Shown here one piece after another: positions 1 through 9,264 of a DNA stretch of 64,000 nt. The stretch's first letter is position 1, and every line of letters starts with the position of its first letter. Origin of the DNA: an uncultured Actinomycetes bacterium. GTDB lineage: Bacteria > Actinomycetota > Actinomycetes > Nanopelagicales > Nanopelagicaceae. Position numbers and translations under genes: made by a program. The notes beneath the pieces were generated by a model. It was not told the DNA's origin, ran no database searches, and was given only the letters and a program-made list of their open reading frames with translations. The DNA lies in NCBI GenBank assembly GCA_903895995.1, contig CAITVX010000033.1, positions 28,782 to 92,781 of the forward strand, given 5' to 3'.

Positions 1-1981
1 ATGAAGATCGTTGAATTTCATTCCAGGTGATCAGATCTTCTGGAATCTCTTGCAAGAATCGTGATGGTGGGTTGTACATCGGCGCACCCCATGATGAGCG
101 ATACTCAGAACGCGATAGATAGAGTCGCTTACGCGCGCGAGTGAGGCCAACATAGGCAAGGCGACGTTCTTCTTCAATTTCAGATGGATCACCGAGTGTG
201 CGCGAGTGAGGGAAGATTCCTTCCTCCATTCCAGTGAGAAAGACTGTCGGAAATTCAAGACCCTTTGCGGTATGTAGAGTCATCATGGTGACAACTCCGC
301 CATGATCTTCACCCTCTGGAATCTGATCTGAATCTGCAACGAGTGAGACCTGCTCTAAGAAACCAAGAAGTGAGATCTCTTCACCATCTTCTACTTCACC
401 CTCTTCATACTCGGCTGCAACAGAGACGAGCTCTTCAAGGTTCTCGATACGACCCTCATCTTGGGGATCTTGTGAGTTCTGTAATTCAATGAGTAATCCG
501 CTCTGTTCAAGAACTGCTTGAGCGATCACAGATGGGCGGACCTTCGCCTCTACCAATGTTCGTAGCTCTTCAATGAGGGTAACGAAATCACGGATCGATC
601 CTGCGGCGCGGGCCGCAACCCCGGGAGCGACACTTGCTTGGCAGAGTGCACTCCAGAATGAGATTGCAGAGTTTTTAGCATGTTCGTCGATGACCTCAAG
701 GGCGCGATCACCAATTCCACGCTTGGGTGTATTAATGATTCTGCGAAGTGAGATCTCATCTTCGCTATTAACAAGTACGCGTAGATAGCCTAAGAAATCC
801 TTGACCTCTTTACGTTCGTAGAAGCGCACTCCCCCAACAACCTTATAAGGAATCGCCATACGCATAAAGGTCTCTTCAAAGATACGAGATTGTGCATTTG
901 TTCGATAGAAAATTGCGGTATCGCCAGGAAGTGATTCACTCTCATCACGAAGTCGATTGATCTCGCGGCCAACATAGCCGGCTTCATCATGATCTGATTC
1001 GGCGAGGTAGCCTGTGATCGGTGCACCAGCGCCTTCTTGCGACCATAAGTTCTTCTCTTTACGCCCTGGGTTATTGGAGATAACAGCATTTGCTGCGCCA
1101 AGAATATTTTGAGTCGAGCGATAATTTTGTTCAAGAAGAATTGTGGTCGAGTTTGGATAATCCTCTTCAAATTGGAGAATATTACGAATATTTGCACCGC
1201 GGAATGCATAGATAGATTGGTCGGCATCACCGACCACGCAGAGCTCGGCTAACGGGATCCCTTCGTGGGCAGTCCCAACAAGTTCGCGAACCAGAATATA
1301 TTGAGCATGATTTGTATCTTGGTACTCATCTACTAAGACATGCTTGAATCGGGATCGATAGCGGTTACGGGCTTCGGGAAATCTCTGTAAGACTTCAACT
1401 GTTTTAGCGATGAGATCATCGAAATCCATCGCATTCGCTGATTGAAGCCTGCGCTGATAGAGAGCAAAGATCTCTGCAACGATATGTTGAAAGGCATCAG
1501 CGGCTTGCAATTGAAAATCTGCTGGCCCCATTAACTCATTTTTCGCGGTGGAGATCATGCTATGAACCGCACGCGGGGTGTACTGCTTGGAATCTAAGTG
1601 CAGATCTTTCATAATCACAGAGAGCAGGCGCAAGCTATCACTGGAGTCATAGATCGTAAATGAGTTGGAATAACCAAGGCGGACAGCTTCTTGGCGAAGG
1701 ATACGGACACATGCGCTGTGGAAAGTTGAGACCCACATACTTCGGGCACGATCACCGACAAGATCTGCAACGCGCTCTTTCATCTCGGCAGCCGCTTTAT
1801 TTGTAAAGGTAATTGCCAAAATTTCGAAGGGGGCAACCCCGCGGTTCGCCATGAGGTATGCAATACGACGTGTGAGAACACGCGTCTTACCTGAGCCTGC
1901 ACCAGCAACAACGAGTAAAGGGGTACCCTCGTGCTCTACCGCCGCTTGTTGTTGTGGATTGAGACCATCTACTAATGACAC
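1..1981 (-). CDS. pcrA: ATP-dependent DNA helicase UvrD/PcrA, 3' end off the left edge
   Basis: Superfamily 1A 3'-to-5' DNA helicase acting in nucleotide-excision and mismatch-type repair and in restarting stalled replication. The frame is open from a GTG at 1981 to the window edge (660 codons), so the gene is partial, missing roughly the last 80-120 residues by comparison with the family. Visible motifs in order are Walker A AGAGSGKT (residues 26-33), the DEYQDTNH Walker B region (about 218), GDADQSIYAFRG (about 250), QNYRST, TLHTAKGLEF (about 570) and VGLTRARKR (about 617). The N-terminus SLVDGLNPQQQAAV fits the family start. No Shine-Dalgarno sequence is seen; TATGCT lies 6 nt before the GTG, suggesting a leaderless mRNA. 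It diverges from the PIG-L gene with a 35-bp gap. Confidence 0.95.
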   Translation of the reverse strand, partial: MSLVDGLNPQQQAAVEHEGTPLLVVAGAGSGKTRVLTRRIAYLMANRGVAPFEILAITFTNKAAAEMKERVADLVGDRARSMWVSTFHSACVRILRQEAVRLGYSNSFTIYDSSDSLRLLSVIMKDLHLDSKQYTPRAVHSMISTAKNELMGPADFQLQAADAFQHIVAEIFALYQRRLQSANAMDFDDLIAKTVEVLQRFPEARNRYRSRFKHVLVDEYQDTNHAQYILVRELVGTAHEGIPLAELCVVGDADQSIYAFRGANIRNILQFEEDYPNSTTILLEQNYRSTQNILGAANAVISNNPGRKEKNLWSQEGAGAPITGYLAESDHDEAGYVGREINRLRDESESLPGDTAIFYRTNAQSRIFEETFMRMAIPYKVVGGVRFYERKEVKDFLGYLRVLVNSEDEISLRRIINTPKRGIGDRALEVIDEHAKNSAISFWSALCQASVAPGVAARAAGSIRDFVTLIEELRTLVEAKVRPSVIAQAVLEQSGLLIELQNSQDPQDEGRIENLEELVSVAAEYEEGEVEDGEEISLLGFLEQVSLVADSDQIPEGEDHGGVVTMMTLHTAKGLEFPTVFLTGMEEGIFPHSRTLGDPSEIEEERRLAYVGLTRARKRLYLSRSEYRSSWGAPMYNPPSRFLQEIPEDLITWNEIQRSS

Positions 1982-1987
1982 GGGGCG

Positions 1988-1993
1988 AGCATA
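1988..1993 (-). promoter_or_regulatory. Putative -10 box of pcrA (leaderless)
   Basis: On the minus strand TATGCT is followed by six bases and then the GTG start at 1981. This is the spacing expected if transcription starts at the initiation codon. No convincing -35 box is seen. Confidence 0.4.
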
Positions 1994-2016
1994 GCCCCGA
2001 GATAGGACAAAATTGC

Positions 2017-2742
2017 ATGCCACCCATGGACGATAAAGATGTTGAGCGAATTCTCTTCGTGACCGCCCACCCCGATGATCTCGACTTTGGCGCTGGCGCA
2101 AGTATCGCTCAATGGACCGCTGCCGGAATTGAAGTCTCTTACTGCATATGCACCAACGGGGATCAAGGTGGAAGTGACCTAACAATTACTCGCGATGAGA
2201 TGCGCAAAACTCGCCAACGTGAACAGACCAATGCTGGGAAAGTCCTTGGCGTCAGTAATATCCATTTCTTGAATTATCACGATGGGCTCCTTGAGCCAAC
2301 TATCGCGCTTCGCAAAGATATCGTTCGTGTGATTCGCAAAGTTCGCCCACAAAGACTCGTTGTACAGAGTCCTGAGAGAAATTATGATCGAATCTTCGCC
2401 TCTCATCCAGATCACCTTGCTGCTGCTGAAGCAGCTATGCAGGCGGTCTATCCCGATTGCGGAAATCCCTTTGCATTCCCTGACCTGCTGAGTGAGGAAG
2501 GTCTAGAGCCTTGGAACGTCTCTGAGGCCTGGGTCATGACAAATGAATTTCATGACCACCATATCGATACAACAAGCACAATTGAGATGAAGATTGCGGC
2601 GCTGCGCGAACATGTCAGTCAGATTGCAGATATGGATGCAATGGCCGAACGTATCCGCGAATGGGGCTCTATTAACGCAAAGCTAGTCGGACTACCTGAA
2701 GGTCGACATGCTGAGACCTACAAGGTAGTCGCAACTAAATAA
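2017..2742 (+). CDS. PIG-L / LmbE-like zinc deacetylase
   Basis: Zn-dependent N-acetylglucosaminyl-type deacetylase of the PIG-L superfamily, which includes MshB and Mca of mycothiol metabolism. HPDD (residues 18-21) and SHPDH (129-133) supply the expected metal ligands and catalytic Asp, and the protein is about 241 aa. The start chosen is the ATG at 2017, preceded by AGGA at 2004-2007. An upstream ATG at 1975 would overlap the divergent helicase gene and add 14 residues with no family similarity; ATG 2026 is also possible. The gene ends 2 bp before the stop of the convergent SDR gene. Substrate is unknown: the family fits mycothiol conjugates or other N-acetyl sugars, but no neighbour decides between these. 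Confidence 0.85.
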   Translation: MPPMDDKDVERILFVTAHPDDLDFGAGASIAQWTAAGIEVSYCICTNGDQGGSDLTITRDEMRKTRQREQTNAGKVLGVSNIHFLNYHDGLLEPTIALRKDIVRVIRKVRPQRLVVQSPERNYDRIFASHPDHLAAAEAAMQAVYPDCGNPFAFPDLLSEEGLEPWNVSEAWVMTNEFHDHHIDTTSTIEMKIAALREHVSQIADMDAMAERIREWGSINAKLVGLPEGRHAETYKVVATK

Positions 2743-2744
2743 AA

Positions 2745-3548
2745 CTAGTTAGAGGCCTCACCATAATTGAAGGTTGTTACACAGCCTCCATCGACAGTTA
2801 CGATTGAGCCTGTCATAAATGAAGCATCATCAGAGACTAAGAATGCAGCAACATTTGCAACCTCGATTGGCTGTGCCTGACGGCCAATAGGTTGCATTCC
2901 TGCAGCCTTCTCACGGCGTGCAATAGCTGCCTCAAGTTCCCCTGGTGCCAAAGTCGCACGTCGACGACCAAGACTTGTATCGATATATCCTGGGCAGATC
3001 GCATTGATGCGAATTCCATCTGGGGCATAATCAACAGTGAGTTGACGGGTGTAGTTGATGATCGCACCTTTAGATGCGCAATATGCAGCAGCCTTCGGTG
3101 CACCGATCAATCCATAGGTAGATGCGATATTAACAATTCTTCCATCGCGTTGCTTCAAGAAATGTGGAAGCGCATACTTTGTGCAGAGGAATGTTCCGCC
3201 GACATTGATCGCCATAATGCGCATGAAGTCTTCGAGTTCGATCTCGTGTGTGCGCAGCTGACCGCCACCCACTCCAGCATTATTAACCAGAATATCTAGA
3301 CCACCATATGTACTGACGGTGGTATCGATAAGGTTCTTTACCTGTGACTCTTGCGAGATATCCGCCTGGACAAAGATCGCTTCTCCGCCTGCAGCTTTAA
3401 TCTCTGCAACGGTTCGTTCTCCATCTTCGACAATAACATCTGAAACGGTGACCTTCGCCCCAGATTCAGCAATCTTTTTGACCGTCGCTCGCCCAATTCC
3501 ATTTCCAGAACCAGTAACGATGGCAATTTTTCCTCTGAGATCAGTCAT
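2745..3548 (-). CDS. Short-chain dehydrogenase/reductase (SDR family)
   Basis: Classical SDR oxidoreductase, 267 aa, cytoplasmic. The Rossmann glycine motif TGSGNGIG lies at 12-19, NNAG at 89-92, the catalytic Ser at 143 and the YxxxK pair at Tyr156/Lys160. Asp37 after the second beta strand favours NAD(H) over NADP(H). It is the last gene of the minus-strand peptide operon, 14 bp downstream of the D-aminopeptidase gene, so it may reduce or oxidise a product of peptide or D-amino-acid breakdown. That link is inferred from position only; SDR substrates cannot be read from sequence. It ends 2 bp from the convergent PIG-L gene. Confidence 0.88.
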   Translation of the reverse strand: MTDLRGKIAIVTGSGNGIGRATVKKIAESGAKVTVSDVIVEDGERTVAEIKAAGGEAIFVQADISQESQVKNLIDTTVSTYGGLDILVNNAGVGGGQLRTHEIELEDFMRIMAINVGGTFLCTKYALPHFLKQRDGRIVNIASTYGLIGAPKAAAYCASKGAIINYTRQLTVDYAPDGIRINAICPGYIDTSLGRRRATLAPGELEAAIARREKAAGMQPIGRQAQPIEVANVAAFLVSDDASFMTGSIVTVDGGCVTTFNYGEASN

Positions 3549-3562
3549 GAGTGCTCCTCTTA

Positions 3563-4387
3563 CTATTCGACGATTGTGCGGCTAAGGAATACGGTGGTGA
3601 TGAAACGCTTGAAGAGCGCAAGTGGGTCTGTATCAGTCAGTTCCACAGTCTTCGCACCTGTTCGGGTAGTGCCTGGAATCCATGTGGCTTGTTCTGCAAA
3701 GTCTCCATTATGGAAGCTGATCTCAATTGTTGCAGGCAGAGTGATCGCAGGCTTACGAATAGATGCAAGGTTAGTTACTGCATCTTTAGCCTTCGACTTA
3801 ATAAGTTCACAGGCTTCAACTGGGTGCATCGAGTTAGCTGCAAGGCGTGAGACGCTCTCTTTCACAACTGCAGAGCGAACATCAGGTGACCAAAGCTCTG
3901 TCTCGATACGTGTTGTCTCATCACCAGTCACAAGAACGATTGGGACACCGTAGTGCTGTGCAACAAGGCTATTTAAGCCAGCCTCTGAGACGATCTTTCC
4001 ATTGAGCTTGATATCTGCAATCGCGCGTGGATTGTACGTATGTGAAAGAACAGAACCCTCGCTACTCATCGAACCGTGGTAGCTCACGAAGAAGATTGCA
4101 TCAAATGAACTATCGAGGCCTTGCATCATGTACATAGGCTTATGTTTTCCTGACAAGTAACGAGCCTTGCCAGCAAGGGTTGCAGGTTTGAGATTTTGCA
4201 TGCTTGAGTGCGAATCATTGACCAAGAACTCTGTGGCTCCTGCAGCAAGTGCGCCTTCAATACTTGCATTGATCTCGTTTTGAAGCAGATCGCGGTAGTA
4301 GCCATACTCTGGATTTCCGTGGAGACATTGGGTCCAATCGACTACTCCTGCTGTGCCTTCCATGTCGGAGCTGATGTAGATTTTCAT
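3563..4387 (-). CDS. dppA: M55 family D-aminopeptidase (DppA-like)
   Basis: Zn-dependent aminopeptidase of MEROPS family M55; in Bacillus subtilis DppA releases D-Ala from D-Ala-D-Ala and related peptides and is encoded with the dipeptide transporter. Here Asp8, Glu10, His60 and His104 fall at exactly the positions of the DppA zinc ligands, His116 lies by the catalytic histidine and Glu135 near the last ligand. Its 274 aa equals the family length, and there is no signal peptide, so it acts in the cytoplasm. Its ATG overlaps the stop of the upstream asparaginase gene (ATGA), indicating translational coupling. Linkage to dppBCDF supports a role in hydrolysing imported D-amino-acid peptides, plausibly cell-wall fragments. 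Confidence 0.93.
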   Translation of the reverse strand: MKIYISSDMEGTAGVVDWTQCLHGNPEYGYYRDLLQNEINASIEGALAAGATEFLVNDSHSSMQNLKPATLAGKARYLSGKHKPMYMMQGLDSSFDAIFFVSYHGSMSSEGSVLSHTYNPRAIADIKLNGKIVSEAGLNSLVAQHYGVPIVLVTGDETTRIETELWSPDVRSAVVKESVSRLAANSMHPVEACELIKSKAKDAVTNLASIRKPAITLPATIEISFHNGDFAEQATWIPGTTRTGAKTVELTDTDPLALFKRFITTVFLSRTIVE

Positions 4388-5337
4388 AGTAGTGCCTTTC
4401 TTGGTCGGAACTCAGGTTGAGTAGAACTCTCGGTCATCAGTGTGTATGTAGAACCTTCCATACCAGCAGCGCCACCATGGTGGCCATCTGCGGTGATAGC
4501 AAGACATCGAAGTTCAGCTCTGAAATCATCAGGAAGATTTCTTGCATCTTTGAGAGCTTCAAAACAAGCATCTTCGGCGCTCATACCGTGGCGCATATTT
4601 TCTACAACTGTTCGTGCAGTTCCGCCACGTAGCGAGAGCTCACCACGACCGGTGCACGCTGCTGCGCCATAGCGACTATCCGCATAATTTCCAGCTCCTG
4701 GGATCGAAGAATCTCCGACTCTGCCTGGGTGCTTGTATGGATAGCCACTGGTGCTTACGCCGCAGACAATCTCTCCAGAGCGATCGCGAGCGATAATGTT
4801 GATTGTTCCCCATGGGCCCTCGTGAGGTGCAAACTTTTTCACAAGCTCGATTGCAGCCAAGCGGTAGCGAACGTCACCGGTCATCGCCTTGGTGTTTTCG
4901 CCTTCAATGGATTGAACAGGAACATCTCGAAGTTGCTGCAGCCAAAGCTCTTTAGCTTCTGGAGTTAAGAGTTCGGCACGTTTAAATCCAACTGAGTCTG
5001 CAAAATCTTCAGCGCCTTGACCCACAAGAAGGGCATGCTGTGGCAACTTCTCCATCACTGCGCGTGCGATCGAAATTGGATTAGGGAAATTCTTCACAGC
5101 TCCAACTGCGCCGAATGCGCGGGATGAGCCAACCATGATGGATGCATCAAGTTCTACTTCTCCGCGTGCATTGGGGAGGCCACCGGTGCCTACATAATGA
5201 TCTGCAAGATTATCTTCACAGAGGATCAATCCGCGTTCAACCGCTTCTAGCGCAGAACCACCACGACGCAAGATCTCCATCGCTGCAGGGATGCCAGCTT
5301 CACTTCTTTCGCTTCCTATGATCAGTAACTCTGCCAT
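4384..5337 (-). CDS. Ntn-hydrolase: N4-(beta-N-acetylglucosaminyl)-L-asparaginase / isoaspartyl peptidase family
   Basis: Autoprocessing Ntn amidohydrolase of the type-2 asparaginase family, 317 aa. The nucleophile is Thr178 in GPWGTIN, and cleavage before it would give alpha and beta chains. The following VSTSG, GRVGDSSIPGAG (205-216) and GRGE segments are the family substrate pocket, closer to glycosylasparaginase than to plant-type asparaginase. No signal peptide, so cytoplasmic. It lies between dppF (57-bp gap) and the M55 gene (4-bp overlap) in a peptide-import operon, so likely substrates are isoaspartyl peptides or N-linked Asn derivatives that enter through the transporter. Exact specificity is uncertain. 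Confidence 0.88.
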   Translation of the reverse strand: MAELLIIGSERSEAGIPAAMEILRRGGSALEAVERGLILCEDNLADHYVGTGGLPNARGEVELDASIMVGSSRAFGAVGAVKNFPNPISIARAVMEKLPQHALLVGQGAEDFADSVGFKRAELLTPEAKELWLQQLRDVPVQSIEGENTKAMTGDVRYRLAAIELVKKFAPHEGPWGTINIIARDRSGEIVCGVSTSGYPYKHPGRVGDSSIPGAGNYADSRYGAAACTGRGELSLRGGTARTVVENMRHGMSAEDACFEALKDARNLPDDFRAELRCLAITADGHHGGAAGMEGSTYTLMTESSTQPEFRPRKALL

Positions 5338-5394
5338 CGCGAGCCTCTCTCTATGTAAATAATCACCGTTCGAAAGAGCGGTGAACTCTTCATG

Positions 5395-6363
5395 TTAAAG
5401 ATTGATACAAGCAGCTTGGTGATCCTTCGATCCAATCTGGATGAGCGCAGGATCTGTTGTGGCGCAGGCAGATTTCGCAATAGGGCAACGGCTCTGGAAG
5501 CGGCAACCCTCGTAGCGCGCTTGAATTGTTGGGAGTTCACCTTGAGGCGCAGCTCCAAGTTTTGAACCTGGGGTCATCTTTGGAACTGATCCAAGAAGTA
5601 ATTTTGTATAAGGATGTTGTGGGTTATTAAATACTTCAGAGGTCAAGCCTTCTTCAACGATACGGCCCAAGTACATCACCGCAATACGATCGCTAACCTG
5701 TCGCACAATCGCAATATTGTGAGAGATAAAGAGCATTGTGAGGCCCAAATCGCGCTTCAAATCTTGGAGAAGGTTAACGATGGAGGCCTGAACCGATACA
5801 TCGAGAGCTGAAACCGCTTCATCTGCGATAAGAATCTTTGGCTCTAGTGCGAGCGCGCGGGCAATACCGATTCGTTGGCGCTGTCCACCCGAGAACTGAC
5901 GTGGATAGGCCTGTAAAGCAGTAACTGGCAATCCAACAAGTTCCATCAACTCAACACAGCGTTTCTGAACGCTCTCTTTATCTGCAAGCTTATGGAATAA
6001 GAGAATCTCTTCGAGCATATCCCGGACTTTCATGCGGGGGTTTAACGAGGAGTACGGATCTTGGAAGATCATTTGCACTGCGCGACGTTCTTCAAGAGAA
6101 CGATCATTACCAATCTGACGATCAAAGAGTGAGAGAGATCCTCCGCTCGATGGATAAAGACCAACGAGTGTTCTTCCAAGAGTGGACTTACCACAACCAG
6201 ATTCTCCGACAAGCCCAATTGTTGATCCAGCTGGCATCGAGAGATCTACTCCATCGACAGCAGGGACTGACAAAGGCTCTTTACCGCGGATCTTGCCAAT
6301 CACAGATTGCTTACCAATGAAATGCTTAGATAAATTAGTTGCACTTAAAACGATCTCACTCAT
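5395..6363 (-). CDS. dppF: Peptide ABC transporter ATP-binding protein DppF
   Basis: Second ATPase of a Dpp/Opp-type importer, 322 aa from the ATG at 6363. This start overlaps the dppD stop as ATGA and gives a normal N-terminus ([14 protein letters not shown]); the frame is open for 26 further codons upstream inside dppD, which is unlikely to be real. Walker A GESGCGKS is at 53-60, the signature SGGQRQR at 158-164 and Walker B ending ADEAVSALD about 180-188. The C-terminal oligopeptide-transporter domain carries the cysteines (RCPIAKSAC) seen in this family. Confidence 0.95.
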   Translation of the reverse strand: MSEIVLSATNLSKHFIGKQSVIGKIRGKEPLSVPAVDGVDLSMPAGSTIGLVGESGCGKSTLGRTLVGLYPSSGGSLSLFDRQIGNDRSLEERRAVQMIFQDPYSSLNPRMKVRDMLEEILLFHKLADKESVQKRCVELMELVGLPVTALQAYPRQFSGGQRQRIGIARALALEPKILIADEAVSALDVSVQASIVNLLQDLKRDLGLTMLFISHNIAIVRQVSDRIAVMYLGRIVEEGLTSEVFNNPQHPYTKLLLGSVPKMTPGSKLGAAPQGELPTIQARYEGCRFQSRCPIAKSACATTDPALIQIGSKDHQAACINL

Positions 6364-7385
6364 GAGTGTGCCTTCCCCTGAGTACCTAGGGAGAAATGAT
6401 CTGTAGGGATCTTCTCGGTGAAGTTTGATGCGTGATGGCATGCCGAAAATGAGCTTGCCTGGGCCAGAAGTGCTGGCTCGCTCTCGCTACACAATTGTGT
6501 TGCAGCAAAACAGCGCGGCGCAAATGGGCAACCTGTAACGGGTTTGGTGAGATCTGCTGTCTCCCCCGATATTGAGAAGAGTCGCTCACTTTGGTGATCA
6601 ACATCCGGAGCTGATTTCAATAATGAGTAGGTGTACGGATGCGACGGGCGTTGGAAGGTATTTGCAACGCTTCCGCTTTCAACGAAGCGACCGGCATACA
6701 TAACGTTGATCTCATCACAGATCTCGTTAACAACGGCGAGGTCATGGGTAACAAAGACAAGACCAGTGCGCTCTTTGACGCGAAGTTCCATCAACAAACG
6801 AAGAACTTGAGCCTGAATGGTGACATCAAGGGCAGTGGTTGGCTCATCGCAGAAGATTAATTGTGGGTTTCCAGAAAGTGCTATCGCAATTGCTACACGT
6901 TGGCGCAAGCCACCAGATAGTTGATGTGGATAGAGAGAGAAACGTTTCTCTGCCTCTGGAATTCCTACGAGCTCCATGAGCTCGATCGCGCGTGCATGGG
7001 ATTTCTCTTTCGACCAACCAAGTCGGCGATGAGGGACCTCTGCAATTTGTACGCCGATGCGCATTACTGGATTCAGGGCTGCAATCGCATCTTGGAAGAC
7101 AATTCCAATTTTCTCTGAAAGTAGTGCGCGCCTGGCTTTTTCACTCAGCGTCGCTAGATCTACTCCGTCGACATGGATCTCTCCACTGGTTACTCGCGCA
7201 TTCTTCGGAAGTAGACCAAGAATTGCCTTGAGAGTAATGGATTTACCGCTGCCAGATTCGCCAACGATTCCAAGGCTATCTCCAGCGTTAATATCTAAGG
7301 AGACACCGCGAATCGCTTTTAAGAGACCGCGAGAAGTATCAATCTCAACATGGAGATCTCTGACTGATAGAAGTGGCGTACTCAT
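6360..7385 (-). CDS. dppD: Peptide ABC transporter ATP-binding protein DppD
   Basis: First ATPase of the Dpp/Opp importer, 341 aa. Walker A GESGSGKS lies at 42-49, the ABC signature SGGLRQR at 157-163 and Walker [10 protein letters not shown] at 179-187. The C-terminus has the family's Cys-rich oligopeptide-transporter domain (GCPFAPRC). The ATG at 7385 overlaps the dppC stop by 4 bp and its own stop overlaps dppF, so dppC-D-F are translationally coupled. It should pair with DppF on the cytoplasmic side of the DppB/DppC pore. Confidence 0.95.
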   Translation of the reverse strand: MSTPLLSVRDLHVEIDTSRGLLKAIRGVSLDINAGDSLGIVGESGSGKSITLKAILGLLPKNARVTSGEIHVDGVDLATLSEKARRALLSEKIGIVFQDAIAALNPVMRIGVQIAEVPHRRLGWSKEKSHARAIELMELVGIPEAEKRFSLYPHQLSGGLRQRVAIAIALSGNPQLIFCDEPTTALDVTIQAQVLRLLMELRVKERTGLVFVTHDLAVVNEICDEINVMYAGRFVESGSVANTFQRPSHPYTYSLLKSAPDVDHQSERLFSISGETADLTKPVTGCPFAPRCFAATQLCSESEPALLAQASSFSACHHASNFTEKIPTDHFSLGTQGKAHS

Positions 7386-8227
7386 TTATTTAACCTCTTC
7401 ACCAATCCATCGCCGATAAGTGAGAGCCCAAAGCCAGTGATAACAACCATAACTCCTGGAATAGTAGGGATCCACCACTGTTGCAAGATATAAGCCTGGC
7501 CTTCTTGAATCATCGATCCCCATTCAGCTGTTGGAATCGGAACACCAAGACCGAGATAACCAAGAGAAACGATCGCCAAGATGCTCAAGACGATGTCACT
7601 CATCGAGAAGATAATCGCCTGAGTAATAACATTTGGCAGAACGTGCTTTCGTAAAATTCGAGATGTTGGAAGCCCGCTCAGCTTTGCAGCATGGACGTAA
7701 TCCAACTCTTTAGCAACCAGCACAGCTGCTCGAACAATTCTGCAATAGGCAACCCATCCGACCAAGCTGATCGCCAAGATAATCGCCTTAGGGCCGGCAC
7801 CCACTACAAATACGAGAGCGATAGCCATGACATAGAAAGGAAATGCGATTGTTGTATCGACGATACGCATTACCAGTGTGTCAAAGAGTCCACCACGCCA
7901 ACCCGAGATCAATCCAAGGGTCGTACCAAGTATGAATGGAAAGACCACTGCAAGGATTCCGATCGTTAAATCGATTCGGGCGCCATACATTATGCGAGTA
8001 AGTACATCTCGACCAAGCTGATCAGTACCTAAAAGGTGATGTCTGGTTGGAGCGATCAGGGTATTTTCTAAATCCTGGCCGATTGGATCGTAGTGAGAGA
8101 GTAATGGAGCAGCAATCGCAATGATGGCTAGAAGTCCAATAATGATAATTCCAGAGTAGAGAGCGGTATTTGCAGAGAAGTTAAGTCTCTTAACAATTCC
8201 CTTACCGCCAAAGCGTTGAGTTCTCAT
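7382..8227 (-). CDS. dppC: Peptide ABC transporter permease DppC
   Basis: Inner-membrane permease of the Dpp/Opp importer, 281 aa. A first membrane span (about residues 22-45) is followed by the extracytoplasmic DPIGQDLENTL...HHLLGTDQLGRDVLTR segment typical of DppC, then about five more spans. The loop around the EAA motif (LPTSRILRKHVLPN) docks the ATPases. The start at 8227 overlaps the dppB stop by 4 bp. Confidence 0.95.
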   Translation of the reverse strand: MRTQRFGGKGIVKRLNFSANTALYSGIIIIGLLAIIAIAAPLLSHYDPIGQDLENTLIAPTRHHLLGTDQLGRDVLTRIMYGARIDLTIGILAVVFPFILGTTLGLISGWRGGLFDTLVMRIVDTTIAFPFYVMAIALVFVVGAGPKAIILAISLVGWVAYCRIVRAAVLVAKELDYVHAAKLSGLPTSRILRKHVLPNVITQAIIFSMSDIVLSILAIVSLGYLGLGVPIPTAEWGSMIQEGQAYILQQWWIPTIPGVMVVITGFGLSLIGDGLVKRLNK

Positions 8228-9162
8228 AGCGCTACCCGCGGATCAAGTGCGGCATGAATCAAATCTGCGAGCAAGTTGACGGTGACAACGACGAGAGCAA
8301 AGAAGATGGTGACGCCTTGCACAATGGGATAATCTCGCTGTGAAATCGCATCGATCATGAGAGAGCCAGTTGCTGGGATCGCAAAGACTCGCTCAACAAT
8401 CACGGTTGAGCCGACAAGGTAAGCGATATTTACTCCGAGCACGGTGACAGATGCGATAACCGCGTTACGTACAACGTGGGAGAGCATGACTCTAGTCCGC
8501 CCGATTCCCTTGGCCTTCGCTGTTAATACAAAATCTGCTTCGAGGATCTCGAGCATCGCTGCACGAAGACTACGGATCAGAATAGGTGATAGACCAATTG
8601 CGATTGAGAGCGATGGCAAGAATGTGGAGCGCAGATGTTGCAAGAAAGTATCCCCGAAACCACTTACCGGGAAGAGATGAATTTTGAGACCAAAGAGCAA
8701 GATCAGTTCTATACCGATCCAAACTTGAGGCATTCCTAAACCAATGATAGGCACCACGCGCACAACCTGATCTCTGATTGCACCTTCTTTTGATGCTGCG
8801 AGAATTGCGAGTGGGAGGCTGATAAGCAGAGCAAGAATAATTCCACCGAACATCAAGAAGAGAGTTGCGCTCAATCTTCCTGCAATGAGGGAGCTAACGG
8901 CGGTGTTGTTATAAAAACTTACCCCAAGAGAGCCCTGGAAGAGGTGGCCCAAGAAAGAGAAGTACTGGATGAGAAGCGGACGGTCGATCCCAAGCAAGTG
9001 GTGAATCGCCTTAACGCGCTCATCAGTTGCTCGTTGACCAAGGATTACATCTGCTGGATCACCAGGAATTGCATGAACTAAGAGAAAGACAACAACAGAG
9101 ATGCCAAAGAGGGCGGGTAGGACTTGTAAGAACCTCTTGCCTGCATAGAACAAGAAATTCAT
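8224..9162 (-). CDS. dppB: Peptide ABC transporter permease DppB
   Basis: Partner permease of DppC, 312 aa. It begins with a membrane span near residues 9-30 and then HAIPGDPADVILGQRAT, which is diagnostic of DppB. There are about six spans; an ATPase-docking loop lies near AKAKGIGRTRVMLSHVVRN. It follows a strong hairpin terminator (9213-9249) separating it from the binding-protein gene, so its expression is probably lower than that of the binding protein. Confidence 0.95.
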   Translation of the reverse strand: MNFLFYAGKRFLQVLPALFGISVVVFLLVHAIPGDPADVILGQRATDERVKAIHHLLGIDRPLLIQYFSFLGHLFQGSLGVSFYNNTAVSSLIAGRLSATLFLMFGGIILALLISLPLAILAASKEGAIRDQVVRVVPIIGLGMPQVWIGIELILLFGLKIHLFPVSGFGDTFLQHLRSTFLPSLSIAIGLSPILIRSLRAAMLEILEADFVLTAKAKGIGRTRVMLSHVVRNAVIASVTVLGVNIAYLVGSTVIVERVFAIPATGSLMIDAISQRDYPIVQGVTIFFALVVVTVNLLADLIHAALDPRVAL

Positions 9163-9212
9163 TAAAGCCCCACCACGCCCTCTCTAGTTTCTAACGAGTT
9201 ATTACTTTTTTA

Positions 9213-9249
9213 TTAAAAACTGAATATGGGGAGCGTACTCCCCATATTC
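9213..9249 (-). terminator. Attenuator-like hairpin between peptide-binding protein and dppB
   Basis: A perfect 12-bp stem (9222-9233 with 9238-9249, loop of 4) is followed on the minus strand by AGTTTTTAATAAAAAAG. It lies just after the stop codon of the binding-protein gene. It should end most transcripts there and let a fraction continue into dppBCDF. Confidence 0.82.
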
Positions 9250-9264
9250 GTAGTACTGAATTAA

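Noticed and set aside
1..1981. Apparent absence of a long gene, with only small ORFs on the minus strand
   Set aside because: The helicase frame is open from the GTG at 1981 to position 2 and carries all SF1 motifs in order; it is cut by the window edge, not broken.
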